A DNA stretch of 64,000 nt from Lentinus brumalis. Lineage: Eukaryota; Basidiomycota; Agaricomycetes; Polyporales; Polyporaceae. The notes beneath the pieces are model-generated. The model saw only the letters and a program-made list of their open reading frames with translations, was not told where the DNA came from and did no database searches. The position numbers were made by a program, and so were the translations under genes. Positions 33,644 through 45,889 of this stretch are shown here, in pieces; the first letter of the stretch is position 1, and each line of letters opens with the position of its first letter. The stretch spans positions 248,001-312,000 of the forward strand of contig MARA01000034.1 in NCBI GenBank assembly GCA_001792895.1, written 5' to 3'.

Positions 33644-35382
33644 CTACGCAAGCTGATTAGTCAATGTCGCTTGTTACGAGCTACGTATGATCCATACCTG
33701 ATAATAGCGCTTCCGCATCTGTCTTACGCGCAGCAGTATTCCTCGAGAGGCGAGGAATTTCTTGGCGACCTCTCGCGTTGAGCGGCGACGGCGGCGGCGT
33801 GCTTTCGCGAGGTCCGCCATGGCTTGCAAGCGGTCAGTGTAGTCCTGCGGAGTTAGTTCGTGATCTTGCCATGATTCTGCTGGGTTCCCTGTGGATATTG
33901 CAAGTAGTCAGCTTCGTGGGCAATGCCACAATGTCTCAACAGAGCTCTGTCATGAATAATAGACATACTCACAAATTTCAGTTGCATTCACGATGAGCTT
34001 ATTCCACCTCGAGAGCGTCGGAAAGCAGTCTGCAATAGCTGTCCTCCACCAATCCTCCCACTCTAGCCTGTCCCCAAGATCCTCCACAACAAGGCTTGCC
34101 CTGCAAGGATCGGTTTCAGGGCGGTCGTCGGTGTCCCCACTGGTCTGGTCCTGGAGGTCGCCTTCAGCGGCTTCGTTCCTGCATAGCACTGCTTCTACGA
34201 CAGGGCCAATGGTACGGAGGAGCTCAACGTATTCTTCCCGTTTGAATTGACTTCTCCGCACCGATGTAAGGTGAAGGTATCGCTGGGATGGTGATATGTG
34301 GCCAAGTACATCGTCGCTTGAGGCCATCCATGAGAGGAGTGTGTCCCGGAGAGACTCGAGTGTTTGATCATCTCGCTGTGGACACGGCGCAATGAAACAG
34401 CAGAGATGATTCAAGCAGGGGAGCGAGCGGAGATTCAGCGCAAGTGACGGGACTTCCTGTTTGACACCTGATCCTGAGAACGAACAGTCAGACGTATGCT
34501 TGGCTGAACAACCTAAAGTAACTCACGAGCATGTTTTATTCGCACCGCAGGGGGATTGTTAGGGACATTGATCCACAGCGTGCGGAGCGAGGGGCCAAGC
34601 GCGGACAGCAATCTCTGCCTGCCCTGCTCGTCCATGTCAATACACTTCATTACGAGTCAATACAAGCCTGTGCCTTGACTGATCGAGAGACATACCGTGA
34701 GGAACACGAGGCTCGGCAGGAACATCTTCCTGGAGTGGGCGGAGCTACGCTTCACCATACAGACTGGCTCCAGGCCAAGGACAGCCCAGGAAATACGGTG
34801 ACAGGCCAGCACGTATAGGCTGGGAAGAGTACTGAGAAAGCGGGCGAAGTCCCCGAACGACGGGAACCTCACGTCCACAAAGTCTAGTCTGCGGATATGG
34901 GAGATAGACATCAACAGGGACGGGAAGTATGGGTGAATGGGTAGGAACGGGAGCTCCTTCTGGCCCTCAGGTGGTGGGTTTGCAGCCTTCACGGCATCGT
35001 GAAAGCCGATGATGTATACTTCAGCCAGGTTGGTGAGTTTCCCTCGCAGCGCTGTGGGGAACAATACAGCTGGACTGTATGGCACATGGAGATCTCCTCG
35101 CAATTCGAGTATATGCACGTAACTTCCGAGCTCGGGCGATGCGTCGAGGAGCTCTGCAAAGCGATATAGCGTGTCCTTGTCTCGAAGGAGGACGAACTCG
35201 AAGAGAACCCTCTGGGCGCGCGGACGCCATGCGCGACAGACGAGTGCGCAGCTGGAGAGGGTAGCCAAAGACGTTGAGACAAACGCGTAATGGTTATCGT
35301 ACACAGCTTCGATGACGCGCTCGCAGACCTCGATCGGGAGTTGTGGCTCGGCTTTGACCAGAGACTGAAGGGCATCCAGCAT
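33644..35382 (-). CDS. F-box/LRR-type protein, paralogue 1
   Basis: ATG 35382 was chosen because it aligns with the starts of the sister genes, although an in-frame ATG exists at 35466. The first exon opens with an F-box core (LPIEVCERVIEAVY, then CALVCRAWRPRAQRVLFEFV) followed by leucine-rich segments (YVHILELRGDLHVPYS, HIRRLDFVDVRFPSFGDF). A small second exon (MDEQGRQRLLSALGPSLRTL) and a third (LRTIGPVVEAVLC, LVVEDLGDRLEWEDWW) match paralogue 2. The last exons give a basic helix (MADLAKARRRRRST) and end YYQLA at 33644. F-box proteins recruit substrates to SCF ubiquitin ligases; the substrate is unknown. The gene ends only about 350 bases from the 27-kb element. Confidence 0.75.
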
Positions 35383-36159
35383 GTCGTGAGGGCAGAGGCG
35401 TGAGCAGAGGACAGAATCGAGTGCGGATGCGCAGGAGGAGAAGGGGATCAAGGACTCGGAGGACATGTATAGCGGTGAGAGGCGCGTCCTGGGATGGCCG
35501 TACGTAACCGTGTATGACACGAGGTCCGTGAACTTTAACTTTCACTTGACATGTTGCGCATATGCGCATCCTCTCGCAGGCCGCTGCTTGTACCCGTTGC
35601 TGCATGCCCTCAGTACTCGGGCGTGCAGCGTGACCGTCTCCATAAGGGAGCGCAGTAGAAGTGGCTGCACGCCAGCGTTCACACGGCACACGGTGAATCG
35701 AATTCTACCATAAACTCAGGCTGTACACGGACAGCCTTGGCCGTATGCTATCGAAGTGCACAGGACAGCGGCGGTGCACATTGTCGCATATACAACGAGG
35801 GTCGCATGAGTCGCATCATGTCATGCGTAAAGAACAGACTGAGAGGACTCGAAGACTTCCAACCACCTGCAGACATGAATTGAGTTCCAGAAGATGGCGG
35901 TCGTCTCGCTGATGGTGAAGTGTCCACGCGGTCTACGACGTCATGGTCGAACAGGTCTAAACCCAAGGCTCCTATCCTGCGGTGACGGTCAGGGTGGGAT
36001 CATACAGGCAACAAAAAGCACGCACCGACGCAGACGACCATGCGCAGGCAGCTCGCGTTGCTGTAGATCGCTGAGCGGCCGGGCGAGAGTTGACACCCTT
36101 CGGGCGCGGACCTCACAGATCTTGCCTTTGAAGCCTTCAGCGAAGGCATCCTCTGCCTG
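35383..36159. other. Intergenic upstream of F-box paralogue 1
   Basis: It contains the promoter side of paralogue 1. No further gene was recognised. Confidence 0.45.
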
Positions 36160-38110
36160 ACTCGTCCAAGATGACTTTACAGAAATAAGCGACGGCCGTG
36201 CTGGTTGTCGACTATTGAAGTCGTTCGAAGTCGTTCGAAGTCGACGGCATATGCAGGAGGAGGATAACGGAGTGGTCCAGACGTGTGATAGGAGCCGGCG
36301 ACTTGACCCTCTCATCCTGCGACGGAGCAGTTTGGTGAGAACCACGATATGCACGATACACATGGCTGTTGTATGGATGTATGCAGGGTGTTCCTCGATC
36401 TCGTGGTTCTCGCGGCAGCGCGTCTCCAGCTTCTGGATGAGAATCGTCGTGACTGCGATAACACAGCCCCGCCCAAGACTTGAGCGATCCGCGGACGGTG
36501 TCGAGCCAGCTGCGCAGACTGATGTGGCTCTCGCGCCGTGGGCTTGGACATCAGCGCAGTCCCCTCCTCCGCACCCTTTCCTGAACTTCCGTCGGCATTG
36601 ACCTTCCCTGCTGTCTCCTGCGTCTTGCCCGCGCGACCGTTCCCAAGTCTAGTATGCGCACGACGACCGGGCGGTCTGAACTTGAACGCGGGCGGGTGAG
36701 GATCAGTAGGGGAGTTGAGGCAGGAGTTCCAGAGCTAACGTAGGAGCACGAAACACGAGATCACAGCGTCGGAGACGCGTGGGGGGCGACGGGGTACGAG
36801 ACGCTGGGGTGCGCGGTCGGGACGGCGGACGGAGACACGTACAGCACGGTGCGCTGTCGCTGTGGTCCGTCGAGCGCGGGGTTCGCCAACTTCGGCGATA
36901 GTTTGAGCCGTCCGCCTAGTTGTTAACGTGGGGGTGGCGGAAGTTGGAACCGTGTCCGCGCCACCGAGTCGCCGGAAGCAGGGAAGTGAGGTCGCGGTTC
37001 CGTTCATCCAGTGATGGCCCCTCTGCTCGAGCACCCCGCGGAGCTGCGTCTCGTACCTAAGCGACCGAGATTGAACAGTGAGCTGTATCTACCGAGACCA
37101 GTCAGTGGACTACGTCTCGGTTGGTCGATGGAGAGGACGTACCGGCATGTCCGGACGATGCAGCTACTGTTTCGTTCGGATCATGGATTCCTGCTCTAAT
37201 AACCGTCCTCCTCCTGGGCGCCGTCTAACGTCCACGGCAATGCTTGCAGACAGGGCAGAATCGTCGAATATGGGATCCACACGGGCTCATCTGGGACTTG
37301 GAACGAGCGGACAGCGAGAACAAAGCGAAGGGTCGCGGAGAGGAGAGCTTCAAGGATCGGTATCGGTGTGGAACGAACCGGTAGTAAAGCCATACTTGCA
37401 TACCTGTGAGCCCTCGGTGGCTGGCTCCCTCCCTCGCTGGGAGCCGCAGTCGCGGGTGACCTACATCACATGCAGGCGCAGACCGTGTACGCTTATCCGA
37501 GGAATTGTCTATGTCTTGTAAGAGCATCGGAGGGCTTAGCGAGTAGAGGGGCCGTGTGACGTAGGAGTCCTAATGAGACCGCGACATACGACAATGGCCC
37601 AAGGAGTACTTAGTATTACTCGAACAAGCAAGCAAATCCGTCCTGCAGCGCGTATGCCCTTGAGGAAAACCGGAACATGTTTGTCGCTTGCAGAGCTCGA
37701 TCCTCGTCTAGTATCCAGTACTCAGTATCCTCGTAGAGACGCGCGAAACCTGGCCTGGGGTTGGAGACGCCAACAGCTCAGAGGGTAGAGAAAGTAGACG
37801 GAGGAGACCTGAGACAGCAGAAAGGAATACAGCGCAGGATCGAGATGACCGTAGCGGATGCGTTAAGAACGTGGAGGTTGATGGTGAGTCGGGCGGGGAC
37901 GACAGCGAGCTCGCGGTCTGGAGAGAGATAAGATAAGATTACCGTCGGTGATCTCGGCCATCCGCGGACGACGACCACGACTCTTGACGCATTCTCCAGT
38001 GCTTTCATGCTCAATCCCGAGGCCCGTCTCGACATACATCTGGCAGTACTATGGCTACTTAAAGCAGTCAACGCTCCTGACGGACATCTTGCATTCCGCC
38101 TACGACGCAT
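36160..38110. repeat. Old dispersed repeat, copy B (partner at 60-2000)
   Basis: Collinear, same-orientation counterpart of the left repeat, with the same order of anchor blocks. A short local triplication of TCGTTCGAAG near 36220-36240 is specific to this copy. No convincing gene is present. Confidence 0.7.
37926..37939. promoter_or_regulatory. Tandem GATA motifs, second copy
   Basis: AGATAAGATAAGAT, in the equivalent place of repeat copy B. Possible GATA-factor site, unproven. Confidence 0.25.
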
Positions 38111-39743
38111 CGGCTGTCACTCTTCCACCGCTGGGGCCCGGGTTCCGGACTCAACCATTCGCGCACAACCCTCCGCACTCGCGTCAACGCTGAGTGTAGA
38201 GAGGAGATGTTGTTATGTAGAGGAGGCAGTAAGCTATACACGCTGTTTATGTGTCCCTGCCCGTCTGTGGCCTGAGGCAACTGCAATTCAGCCTCCTGGC
38301 TACGTAGCTCGGACTTTGTCTCCATGCTGGACGACCATGAACGGTCTCATCCCATTATATTGCAGTGCGTCATCCAATCCGCAACTCACCGCTTGCAGCA
38401 CCGTATATCCAAGTCATCATATCCGAGGTGAGACTGGCAGCAACCACAACAGAGGATGTCTGTACTGACTCCTCGCATCGAATCAGCTGTCAGCTGGGAC
38501 ACTGCGGCAGACATGAACTACCGTCTCGGAGAGCCGGCTGCATGTCCAATGCTCGAAGCCGCTGCAGCCTTCAAGTTGGACACGAAATGTTGAGTCGCCA
38601 CTCCCCGCGCTAGACCGCCTGGCGCGGCGTACACTCGTACCCAAGGCTGATTGAGACGAGATCGACCGCTACACCGTCATCATCCAATATCCCACCGTCG
38701 AATGTCTTCCCAGTTTTATGATGCGTTGCTGTGTCATACACGTCGGAGTAGACGACATCAGGCCAACATCTCTTACGACCGGGACGCTGTCGTACGTATA
38801 CACTCAGTGGTGCACCACGGCGGCCAGGTTCCTTCGAAAATACAAACCGTACTGGCAGACTTCGGATTGCCCATGCAGTAGCTAAATGCTCTCGAGGAGG
38901 CTACTCGGCCGGTGAGACCGACCTTCTGAAGGTACGTACTGGACGCTTTACATGACTCTACGTAAGACGAGGCGACGGTGCAAGCACTGATAGTAGATTC
39001 TCTGTCTGATACCGTCCTGCCTCTACTCTACATTGTCCGGCCTGCAATGCTATGATAGACCCTCCCGTCGAAGCATCTCTTCAACCAAATCTCGTACACA
39101 TGCTCCCCGACTCGGCTTGACGATGCACGCTCGTAGACCTCACCCGCCTTACCGTGCCCTGTAACTTCGCTCGGCTCCTACTCCACCCGCAGTAGTATTC
39201 GGACGTAGTACCACGTCGACATGACATAACAGCCTCGGGTTTCAGGTCATCATTACAGTATTAAGCATTGGTCGACTAGCAGACCCCATTCGCCGACGCC
39301 GCGGTGGCCCTCGAGCGGATACTTGCATCATACTGGTGATCTGTGTGCAGGCAGGCACCTGCAGCGCAGTTAGGCACCCGGCCGCGCACAATCTGCCTGC
39401 ATCCTGGTGCTGCAGCCGCGCTGGGTACAGCGTCGAGATTTTGTCACAATGCAGAGGAGCGACCAGGACGTCCGCGCGGAGCATGATTGGGCCGGGACAT
39501 GCCTGGCGGATGTCAGGGCCGCAGAGAAGAAGGAAGTGTCGGAGGCCTGTGCTGGCCCATCGTGAGCACCGTAGCCCCTGCATGGCGCCCCAGACGTGGG
39601 TTTGGGTGCGGTATTGGTGAATATGAGGTTGGTGTATGACCCATAGGAGACCAGAGGGGGGGGGCGGTGGTTGAAGGGAGGGAGTGCTATTAACGATATC
39701 ATATGAGCGCGCAGTATGTCGAGGACGACATCGATGTACTAGT
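38111..39743. other. Intergenic up to the LTR retrotransposon
   Basis: No convincing gene. A G-run lies near 39655. The last five bases (CTAGT, 39739-39743) are the target duplication of the Copia element. Confidence 0.5.
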
Positions 39744-40074
39744 TGTCGTAATTAGGGCAGCAGTCTAGACGACGCAGTAGCAAACTCAGTCTGTGCACGT
39801 AGTGGTGAACAGCTAGGTGTATTACCTAGACGACGCAGTAGCAAACTATATGTACGTTAGCCTAAGTCGTCTGGAACAGTAAAAGGAACCTCTCACCTCA
39901 GTCTGTGCACGTAGTGGTGAACAGCTGAGGGAGAGAGACAGAAAATCTCGTAAGGTAAGTCCGAGGGGGATTACGTAAGAGTAAGCTCGGAATAAGCAAG
40001 TAAGTAAGAAGTAAGTAAAGGATAAGTAGTACTATGTACGGTGTACTTATAATACTATTAGTCCACTTTCAACA
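39744..40074 (-). repeat. 3' LTR of the Copia element
   Basis: 331 bases, identical to the other LTR at a constant offset of 4852. Internally it holds two copies each of CTAGACGACGCAGTAGCAAA and CAGTCTGTGCACGTAGTGG, an internal duplication within the LTR. Confidence 0.97.
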
Positions 40075-40155
40075 CGCCCACTCAACGGATCATGGTACTA
40101 CGCTATTGACAACGAAACGAAGAACGTCCGAGTCCAATGTATAGTAGAATGTCCA

Positions 40156-41830
40156 TCAATGCAGGCCCATACCGAGTGCGAACCTCTCGTGCTTCTCGCG
40201 GGCCAACGCCTTCGTCAGGGCGTCCGCGACCTGGTCTCCAGTCGGGATGTACTCGGCGCGGATGGTCTTCTGCTCGATCTCGTCCCGAATGAAGTGGTGG
40301 CGGATGGCGATGTGCTTCGTGCGTTCATGGAACGTCGAGTTCTTCGCCAATGCCATGGCCGACTGGTTGTCCACGAGGAGCAGAGTGCCCGAGCCTCCAG
40401 GGGCGTCGAACGTCGTGCCGAACATCGCCGAGAGGAAGGTTCTGAGCCAGAGGGCCTCCTTCGCGGCGGATGCCAGAGCGACGTACTCTGCTTCGGTGCT
40501 GGACTGCGCAACCGAGGTCTGCTTCTTCGACTGCCAGCTGATCGCGGCACCGGAGAGCGTGAAGACGTACCCCGAGACGGAGCGTCGATCGTTCACGTCA
40601 CTGGCCCAGTCAGCGTCGACGAAGCCGACCAACGCGCCGTCCTCCGGGCAAGACGCGCTGCCGTCGAAGACGAGAGCGCGGTCCGTCGTCCCTCGAAGGT
40701 AACGGTAAACGCGCTTGAGTGCGTTCCAGTGCTCCTCTCCTGGGCAGGAGGCGTGCTTGCTGAGTGCGCCCACTGCAAAACCAAGGTCAGGGCGTGTTCC
40801 GAGCATGACGTACATGAGTGAGCCGAGCCCGCTCTGGTACGCGTGCACGTCAACCTCAGGAGTGCTGAGCTTGAGGAGCTTTTGATTGGGAGCCATCGGC
40901 GTCGAAACGGGACGGCAATCGCTCATTCCCATGGACTCGAGGATGTCCTCGACGTACTTCCGCTGGGAGAGCGTGATTGTGCGACGTGCGCGGTCGCGGG
41001 TGACCTCCATGCCGAGGATCCAGTGAGCCTCGCCGAGGTCCTTGACTTCGTAGGGTACTCCGAGTTCCGCCTTGACGCGCTCGACTGTGGCCGTGTCCTT
41101 CGCGAAGACGAGCATGTCGTCGACGTAGACTGCCACAATGACAAGCTCGCCGTCGATCCGTTTGAAGAATACGCCGTGGTCGGCCTCGTTGCGCGTGTAT
41201 CCGACGTCGCCGAAGAGCTCGCGGAGCTTCTTGTACCATTCGCGACTCGCCTGCTTCAAGCCATAGAGAGATTTCCATAGCTTCCAGACGGTCGTCTTGT
41301 CCTTGCGGAAGCCGGGCGGAGGTTCCATGTAGATCTCCTCTTCGAGGTCACCGTTGAGGAACGCCGAGGTGACGTCCATCTGGTGGACCTCGAGGTCGTG
41401 CTTCGCGGCGATGGCCAGGAGCGCGCGGATGCTCGCAAACTTCGTGACGGGGGCGAATGTTTCGGAGTAGTCGATGCCTTCGACTTGTGTGAATCCCTTC
41501 GCGACTAGGCGGGCTTTGTAGCGCAGGATTTCGCCGTCGGGGCCTCGTTTGATTTTGAATACCCACTTGCAGTCGACAACCTTGCGGTTTCGCGGTCGTT
41601 CGACCTCGTCGAACAGCTCGGCCTTGGCGAACGCGTACAGCTCTTCAGCGCACGCTGCCTTCCATTGCTCGGCGTCCGGACGGGCCATCGCTTCGGCGTA
41701 GGTCTTGGGTTCGTCGCTGCTGGGGGTGGCCGCCTTGTGCGCGTGTTCGTCCGAGTCGCCCACTCCAGTGAGCAACTCTTCGACGTCTTCATCGTCATCG
41801 TCCTCCTCCTCGTCCTCCTGGCCCTCGTCT
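40156..41830 (-). CDS. Copia reverse transcriptase and RNase H
   Basis: The frame is open upstream of the first Met at 41775 and stops at 40156. RT motifs: DCKWVFKIKRGPDGEI, LEVHQMDVTSAFLNGDL, the catalytic VAVYVDDMLVF, and LGSLMYVMLGTRPDL. The RNase H region shows GFVDADWASDVNDRRSVSGY, SSTEAEYVALA and NQSAMALAKN. The domain itself looks undamaged. Confidence 0.93.
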
Positions 41831-41851
41831 ATGTCTGGAACCTCGTGGAGG

Positions 41852-42940
41852 TCAGGCAGTTCCCCCCTCCAGCGACAGCAGTCTTGCGTCGCGGCCGGTT
41901 GTACCGCGAGAGCACGAAGGGCTCGACTGGCTTCGGGGCCCGGGTAGAGCGTCGCAGCTGCGGAGCTGGAGCAGGACCAGGGACTGGAGGAGCGGGAGCA
42001 GGTGCAGGAACGTCTGGGACGTTCTGCGCTGGGGACGGGGGCGTCGAGGGGCGTCGACGTCCGGGACCTCTTCCACAGTCACGCGGTTACGGCGCGGCGG
42101 CGAAACGTCCGGGAGTTCGACCTCGACATACTGGGGAGTGGTCGACGTCGAGTCTCCGGCGGTGGAGTCGAAAGCTGGCTCGGTGTTGACGACGATCCGA
42201 GTCGGCACACCGTTGGGGTCGCCCTCGTCGAAGACGACATCGCGGGACTCGATGATCCTGCCAGTGGGACGATGGAGTAGGCGGTACGCACGCTTGTGGT
42301 CGCAATATCCGAGGAGAACGCATTCGAGTGACTTGGCATCGAACTTGCTGCGTTTCTTCTCGGGTATGTGGACGTAGGCCTTGCATCCGAAAGGGCGGAT
42401 GTGCGCAACGGAAGGCTTGACTCCCGTGTACGCCTCGTGGGGTGTGATATCTCCCTCGAGTGCCCGAGTCGGTGTGCGGTTGAGGATGTGAATCGAGTAC
42501 TTGGACGCCTCGCCCCAGTAGGTCTTCGGCAAGCCCGACGATTCGAGCATGCACAGCGCCATCTCCCGAATCGTCCGGTTGGCCCGTTCGGCGATGCCGT
42601 TCTCCTGCGGCGTGTCGGGGTTCGTCATTTCGTGGTGAATCCCGCGCTCGGCGCAGATGGCCTTGACTGCCTCGTTGTCGTACTCGCCGCCTCCGTCAGA
42701 CCGGAGGTAGACGACCGGCTCGCCGACGAGAACTTCGACGCGATTGAGATGCGCATCGAGCTTCGCAGGCTGGTCCGACTTCGCCTTGAGGAGGTATCCG
42801 GTGATGTGGCGCGAGTGTTGATCGACGTAAGTGTCGAGATATCGCTCGCCGAACGGAGTGCGAGTGTCGCCCTCCATGAGGTCCGAGCTGATGCGGTAGT
42901 TCGGACGGGGAGCTGACGAGCTCGTCTCCTTCGGGATGGG
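41852..42940 (-). pseudogene. Copia integrase core, shifted frame
   Basis: A third frame encodes the DDE integrase: ISSDLMEGD and YLDTYVDQHSRHITGYLL, then LRSDGGGEYDNEAVKAIC, and TPQENGIAERANRTIREMAL. The three acidic positions are all present (D of SSD, D of RSDGG, E of QENGIAE-type block). It ends out of frame near 41.85 kb, before the reverse transcriptase. Confidence 0.85.
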
Positions 42941-43330
42941 GTCCGAGTCTGCTTCCCGGCGAGGCAGGTCGCGCATGGCTTCTTGGGAGGCTTGGACGCG
43001 CCGATGATGGACATGCCCTCGACCATCCCGCTGCGCACCATGCGGAGGACCGCGTCCATGCTCAAATGGGCGAGACGGTTGTGCCAAGTGTCGACGGACG
43101 CCTTAGAGTGGTTTGCCACGAACGCGGTGAGCCGCTCGGGCGTTGGACCGGGGTCGCAGGTGCTGGTGACAGACTCGGGAACGAGCGACGCGATGTGCGC
43201 GTGCTCGGGAGCTCCTGCCGTGCCGTTGAGAACGTACAGGCCGTCCTTGAGCGAGGCCGTGCCAACGATGTCGTCAGTCTTGTCGTCCACGATGCGGCAG
43301 CCGTCCTTGACGAAGCGGACGCGAGGCGCG
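42940..43330 (-). pseudogene. Copia pre-integrase zinc-finger segment, shifted frame
   Basis: In a second frame the protein continues as VRFVKDGCRIVDDKTDDIVG, TWHNRLAHLSMDAVLRMV and CATCLAGKQ, the HHCC-type pre-integrase region. It is out of frame with both neighbours, so a full polyprotein cannot be made from the sequence as given. Confidence 0.8.
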
Positions 43331-44507
43331 AGACCGAGAGCAGGTTGCCGTGTAGTTCCGGGACATGGAAGACGCGAGTGGCGAGGACTGGAGCCGGGCT
43401 GTCGTCCAAGTCGAGCTGCATGGACCCGACGCCAACCGCGAAGATGTAGCGATCGTCGCCGAGCCAGACGCGAACTGGTTCCTTGAGCTCGCGATAGGAG
43501 AGGAAACGCGCGCGCTGCGAGGACATGTGCGACGACGCGCCGGAGTCGACGATCCAGCGAGATGTGAGTCGGTCTTGGTTGGCTTCGAGTGCGTCCGCCA
43601 CGAAGCAGCGGAGCACGTCCGGCTCTGGAGTGCGGATCGTCGCGACCTTCGCGCTGAGATCGCCTGACTTGTTCGCGTCCGGCTTCTGTTTCGCCTCGAG
43701 CTCCGCCTTGAGCTTGCGGCACTCGTCGTGCTTGTGGCCGAGCTTCTTGCAATGCGCGCACTTGGGCTTGTCCTTCTTCGACTTGAAGTCGGACTTGGGC
43801 GCGCCCTTGGGTGCGGTGCGCGTGAAGAGCGCGGAGTGCTTCGTCTCGTTCGCGAGCATCTTCTCGTGTTCGATCACAGACCCAATAACCTTGTCGGTGG
43901 TCAGGGTCGTGTCGGACGACATGAGGATGGTGCGGAGAGTCGAGTACGACGGCGGGAGGGAGATGACCATCGCGATCGCTATGAGCGAGTCGTCGAGGCT
44001 CTGTCCCAGTGAGGAGAGGAGATGCTTCTTGTGTAGCATCGCGTCCAGTTGCGGACGGAGCGGGGAATCGTCGGAGAGCGTGCCTCGGAAGAGCTCACCG
44101 ATCAATGACGCTATGGTCTGTTTCCCCGCACCCTCGTACATCGCCACCAGCTTCTCCCAGATCTCCTTCGACGATGCAAGATGCATCACGCCGGCTAGCG
44201 GTTCGTCCTCGAGCGTAAGCGTGATTTGAGTGACCGCATCGGTGTCGCGGGCCAGCCATTCGGCTTGGGCGGTCGAGTCCGCGGAGCTGGGCTTCGGCTC
44301 TGTTCCCATGACCACCTCCCACAAGCCTCGTTGAATGAGGATGCGGGAGATTCGGAACTTCCACGTGGTGAAGTTCGATCCGTCGTTCTTGAGGAACGCG
44401 ATGTCGTGGAGACGGCTCGACTGTCCCGGGCGCGTGGTTGCGCTGGGCTGCGCGCTCGGTAGCGAGCCGGCGGCTGATGTCGAGGCTTCCTTGTCGCCTA
44501 CGGTCAT
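43330..44507 (-). CDS. Copia Gag and protease region
   Basis: ATG 44507 opens a Gag (FTTWKFRISRILIQRGLW, IWEKLVAMYEGAGKQT) with a CX2CX4HX4C zinc knuckle (CAHCKKLGHKHDEC) and the retroviral-type protease active site WIVDSGASSHM. Homology in this frame ends near 43330 after VPELHGNLLSVSRLA; the open frame continues out of register to 43062. It packages RNA and processes the polyprotein in intact relatives. Confidence 0.85.
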
Positions 44508-44580
44508 ATTGATGTGGCGTTGACGCGTGTGGTTGGGGAACTGAAAGACTGAGGTTTTTCTGGTCGGTTAGAGCGTCCGG

Positions 44581-44595
44581 GCAGGGCTCATAACC
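44581..44595 (-). other. Primer binding site, half-tRNA type (initiator Met)
   Basis: The plus strand reads GCAGGGCTCATAACC directly next to the LTR. This is the anticodon-arm sequence of fungal initiator tRNA-Met (CAT anticodon in the middle), so the element strand is complementary to it. Drosophila copia and related fungal elements prime with this internal half-tRNA rather than with the tRNA 3' end. Confidence 0.8.
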
Positions 44596-44926
44596 TGTCG
44601 TAATTAGGGCAGCAGTCTAGACGACGCAGTAGCAAACTCAGTCTGTGCACGTAGTGGTGAACAGCTAGGTGTATTACCTAGACGACGCAGTAGCAAACTA
44701 TATGTACGTTAGCCTAAGTCGTCTGGAACAGTAAAAGGAACCTCTCACCTCAGTCTGTGCACGTAGTGGTGAACAGCTGAGGGAGAGAGACAGAAAATCT
44801 CGTAAGGTAAGTCCGAGGGGGATTACGTAAGAGTAAGCTCGGAATAAGCAAGTAAGTAAGAAGTAAGTAAAGGATAAGTAGTACTATGTACGGTGTACTT
44901 ATAATACTATTAGTCCACTTTCAACA
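44596..44926 (-). repeat. 5' LTR of the Copia element
   Basis: 331 bases, identical to the LTR at 39744-40074. For the minus-strand element this is the promoter-bearing copy. Confidence 0.97.
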
Positions 44927-44931
44927 CTAGT

Positions 44932-45889
44932 ACGTACATTCATGGTGCGCGTGTTACCGTAATTATGACGGTGTATCTTGCAGTCGAACAATTCGCGATG
45001 TTGAGCTAGGTGCGGGTTCGACCTCGAGAGCATGAAACATCTGGTACCCCGGAGGAAGCCGTCCAGTGTAGGACCGCCGTGTTCGGACGTCCGGTCAGGT
45101 GAAGCTCCGAGGTTACGCCCACATTGGAGGATATCGATGGCGTGGTGCAATGCGTCGGTGAGTGTGCGGTCGAGCTCACCGAAGACTGGCGCTTGTCGGC
45201 GGAATATGGCTCCATAGGTGAAGCTCGGAGTGGGCTGTTACAGATACGAGGTGATTGGATGGCAAGAGGCAGAATCCCCTATGCTGGTAGGTATGTGAAT
45301 TGCAGGACAATGTGATTGACCTCTCAACTTGCGGTCGACTCAGCAAGTAGCTCGGGTGAGTCCGGGAATGACGTGATGTGCATTGATATTGCGAGTCCTC
45401 GGACGTGGCTTGACCGGAAAACGAGGGAAGGTGGGAAAATTTTGCGCAGCCCATTGAATACACCGGATAGAAGGATGGGCGTGAGAGACTAGAGAGCGGT
45501 CAGTGGCAAGTGCGATCATTGTGCACAGGTCGGGAGGAGTGCGTGTGGAAGGGGACGAGCAAATCCATGTGTTCCGGTGGTCGTGTCAAGGGCAGTGTGA
45601 TAGGTGGGCGACATGTAGTGTGAGAGAGAGCAGGTCGAGCAGTCAAAGCATGGATGTCCTTAGAAGATACAGGGAAAGGGGGAAGTCCGTCGGCTGGGGA
45701 AGAAGCGAGAAGACGACCAGACGGAAGAGTCCAGTCGAAGGGTGCGACTACTGGATACAGAAGACATCGGCATATGAGACGGATCGTCGAGGGGGGGGAT
45801 GTCCCGTTCGTTCTACGCGAATTTCCTGAGGAACGTTAAGTCGAAAAATCAGGCCTCCTAGGCTTAGCTTACAGAGACTTATATGCGGA
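44932..45889. other. Intergenic between the Copia element and F-box paralogue 2
   Basis: Open frames on both strands are short and unrecognised. No gene was assigned. Confidence 0.45.

Larger units (their letters stand above)
39744..44926 (-). mobile_element. Copia-type (Ty1/copia) LTR retrotransposon, 5,183 bases
   Basis: Two direct 331-base LTRs, each TG..CA bounded, enclose gag-pol on the minus strand. CTAGT flanks both sides (39739-39743 and 44927-44931). Protein order Gag, protease, integrase, reverse transcriptase, RNase H identifies the Copia superfamily. The LTRs are identical, so the insertion is very recent. The coding frame is nevertheless broken three times. Confidence 0.96.

Noticed and set aside
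39242..39583. 113-codon minus-strand frame
   Set aside because: Cys/Arg/Pro-rich random-looking translation with no family signature.
40159..40821. Plus-strand 220-codon frame
   Set aside because: It is the antisense shadow of the Copia reverse transcriptase/RNase H.
44581..44595. Part of a tRNA-Met gene
   Set aside because: Only the anticodon arm is present and it abuts the LTR, so it is a primer binding site.
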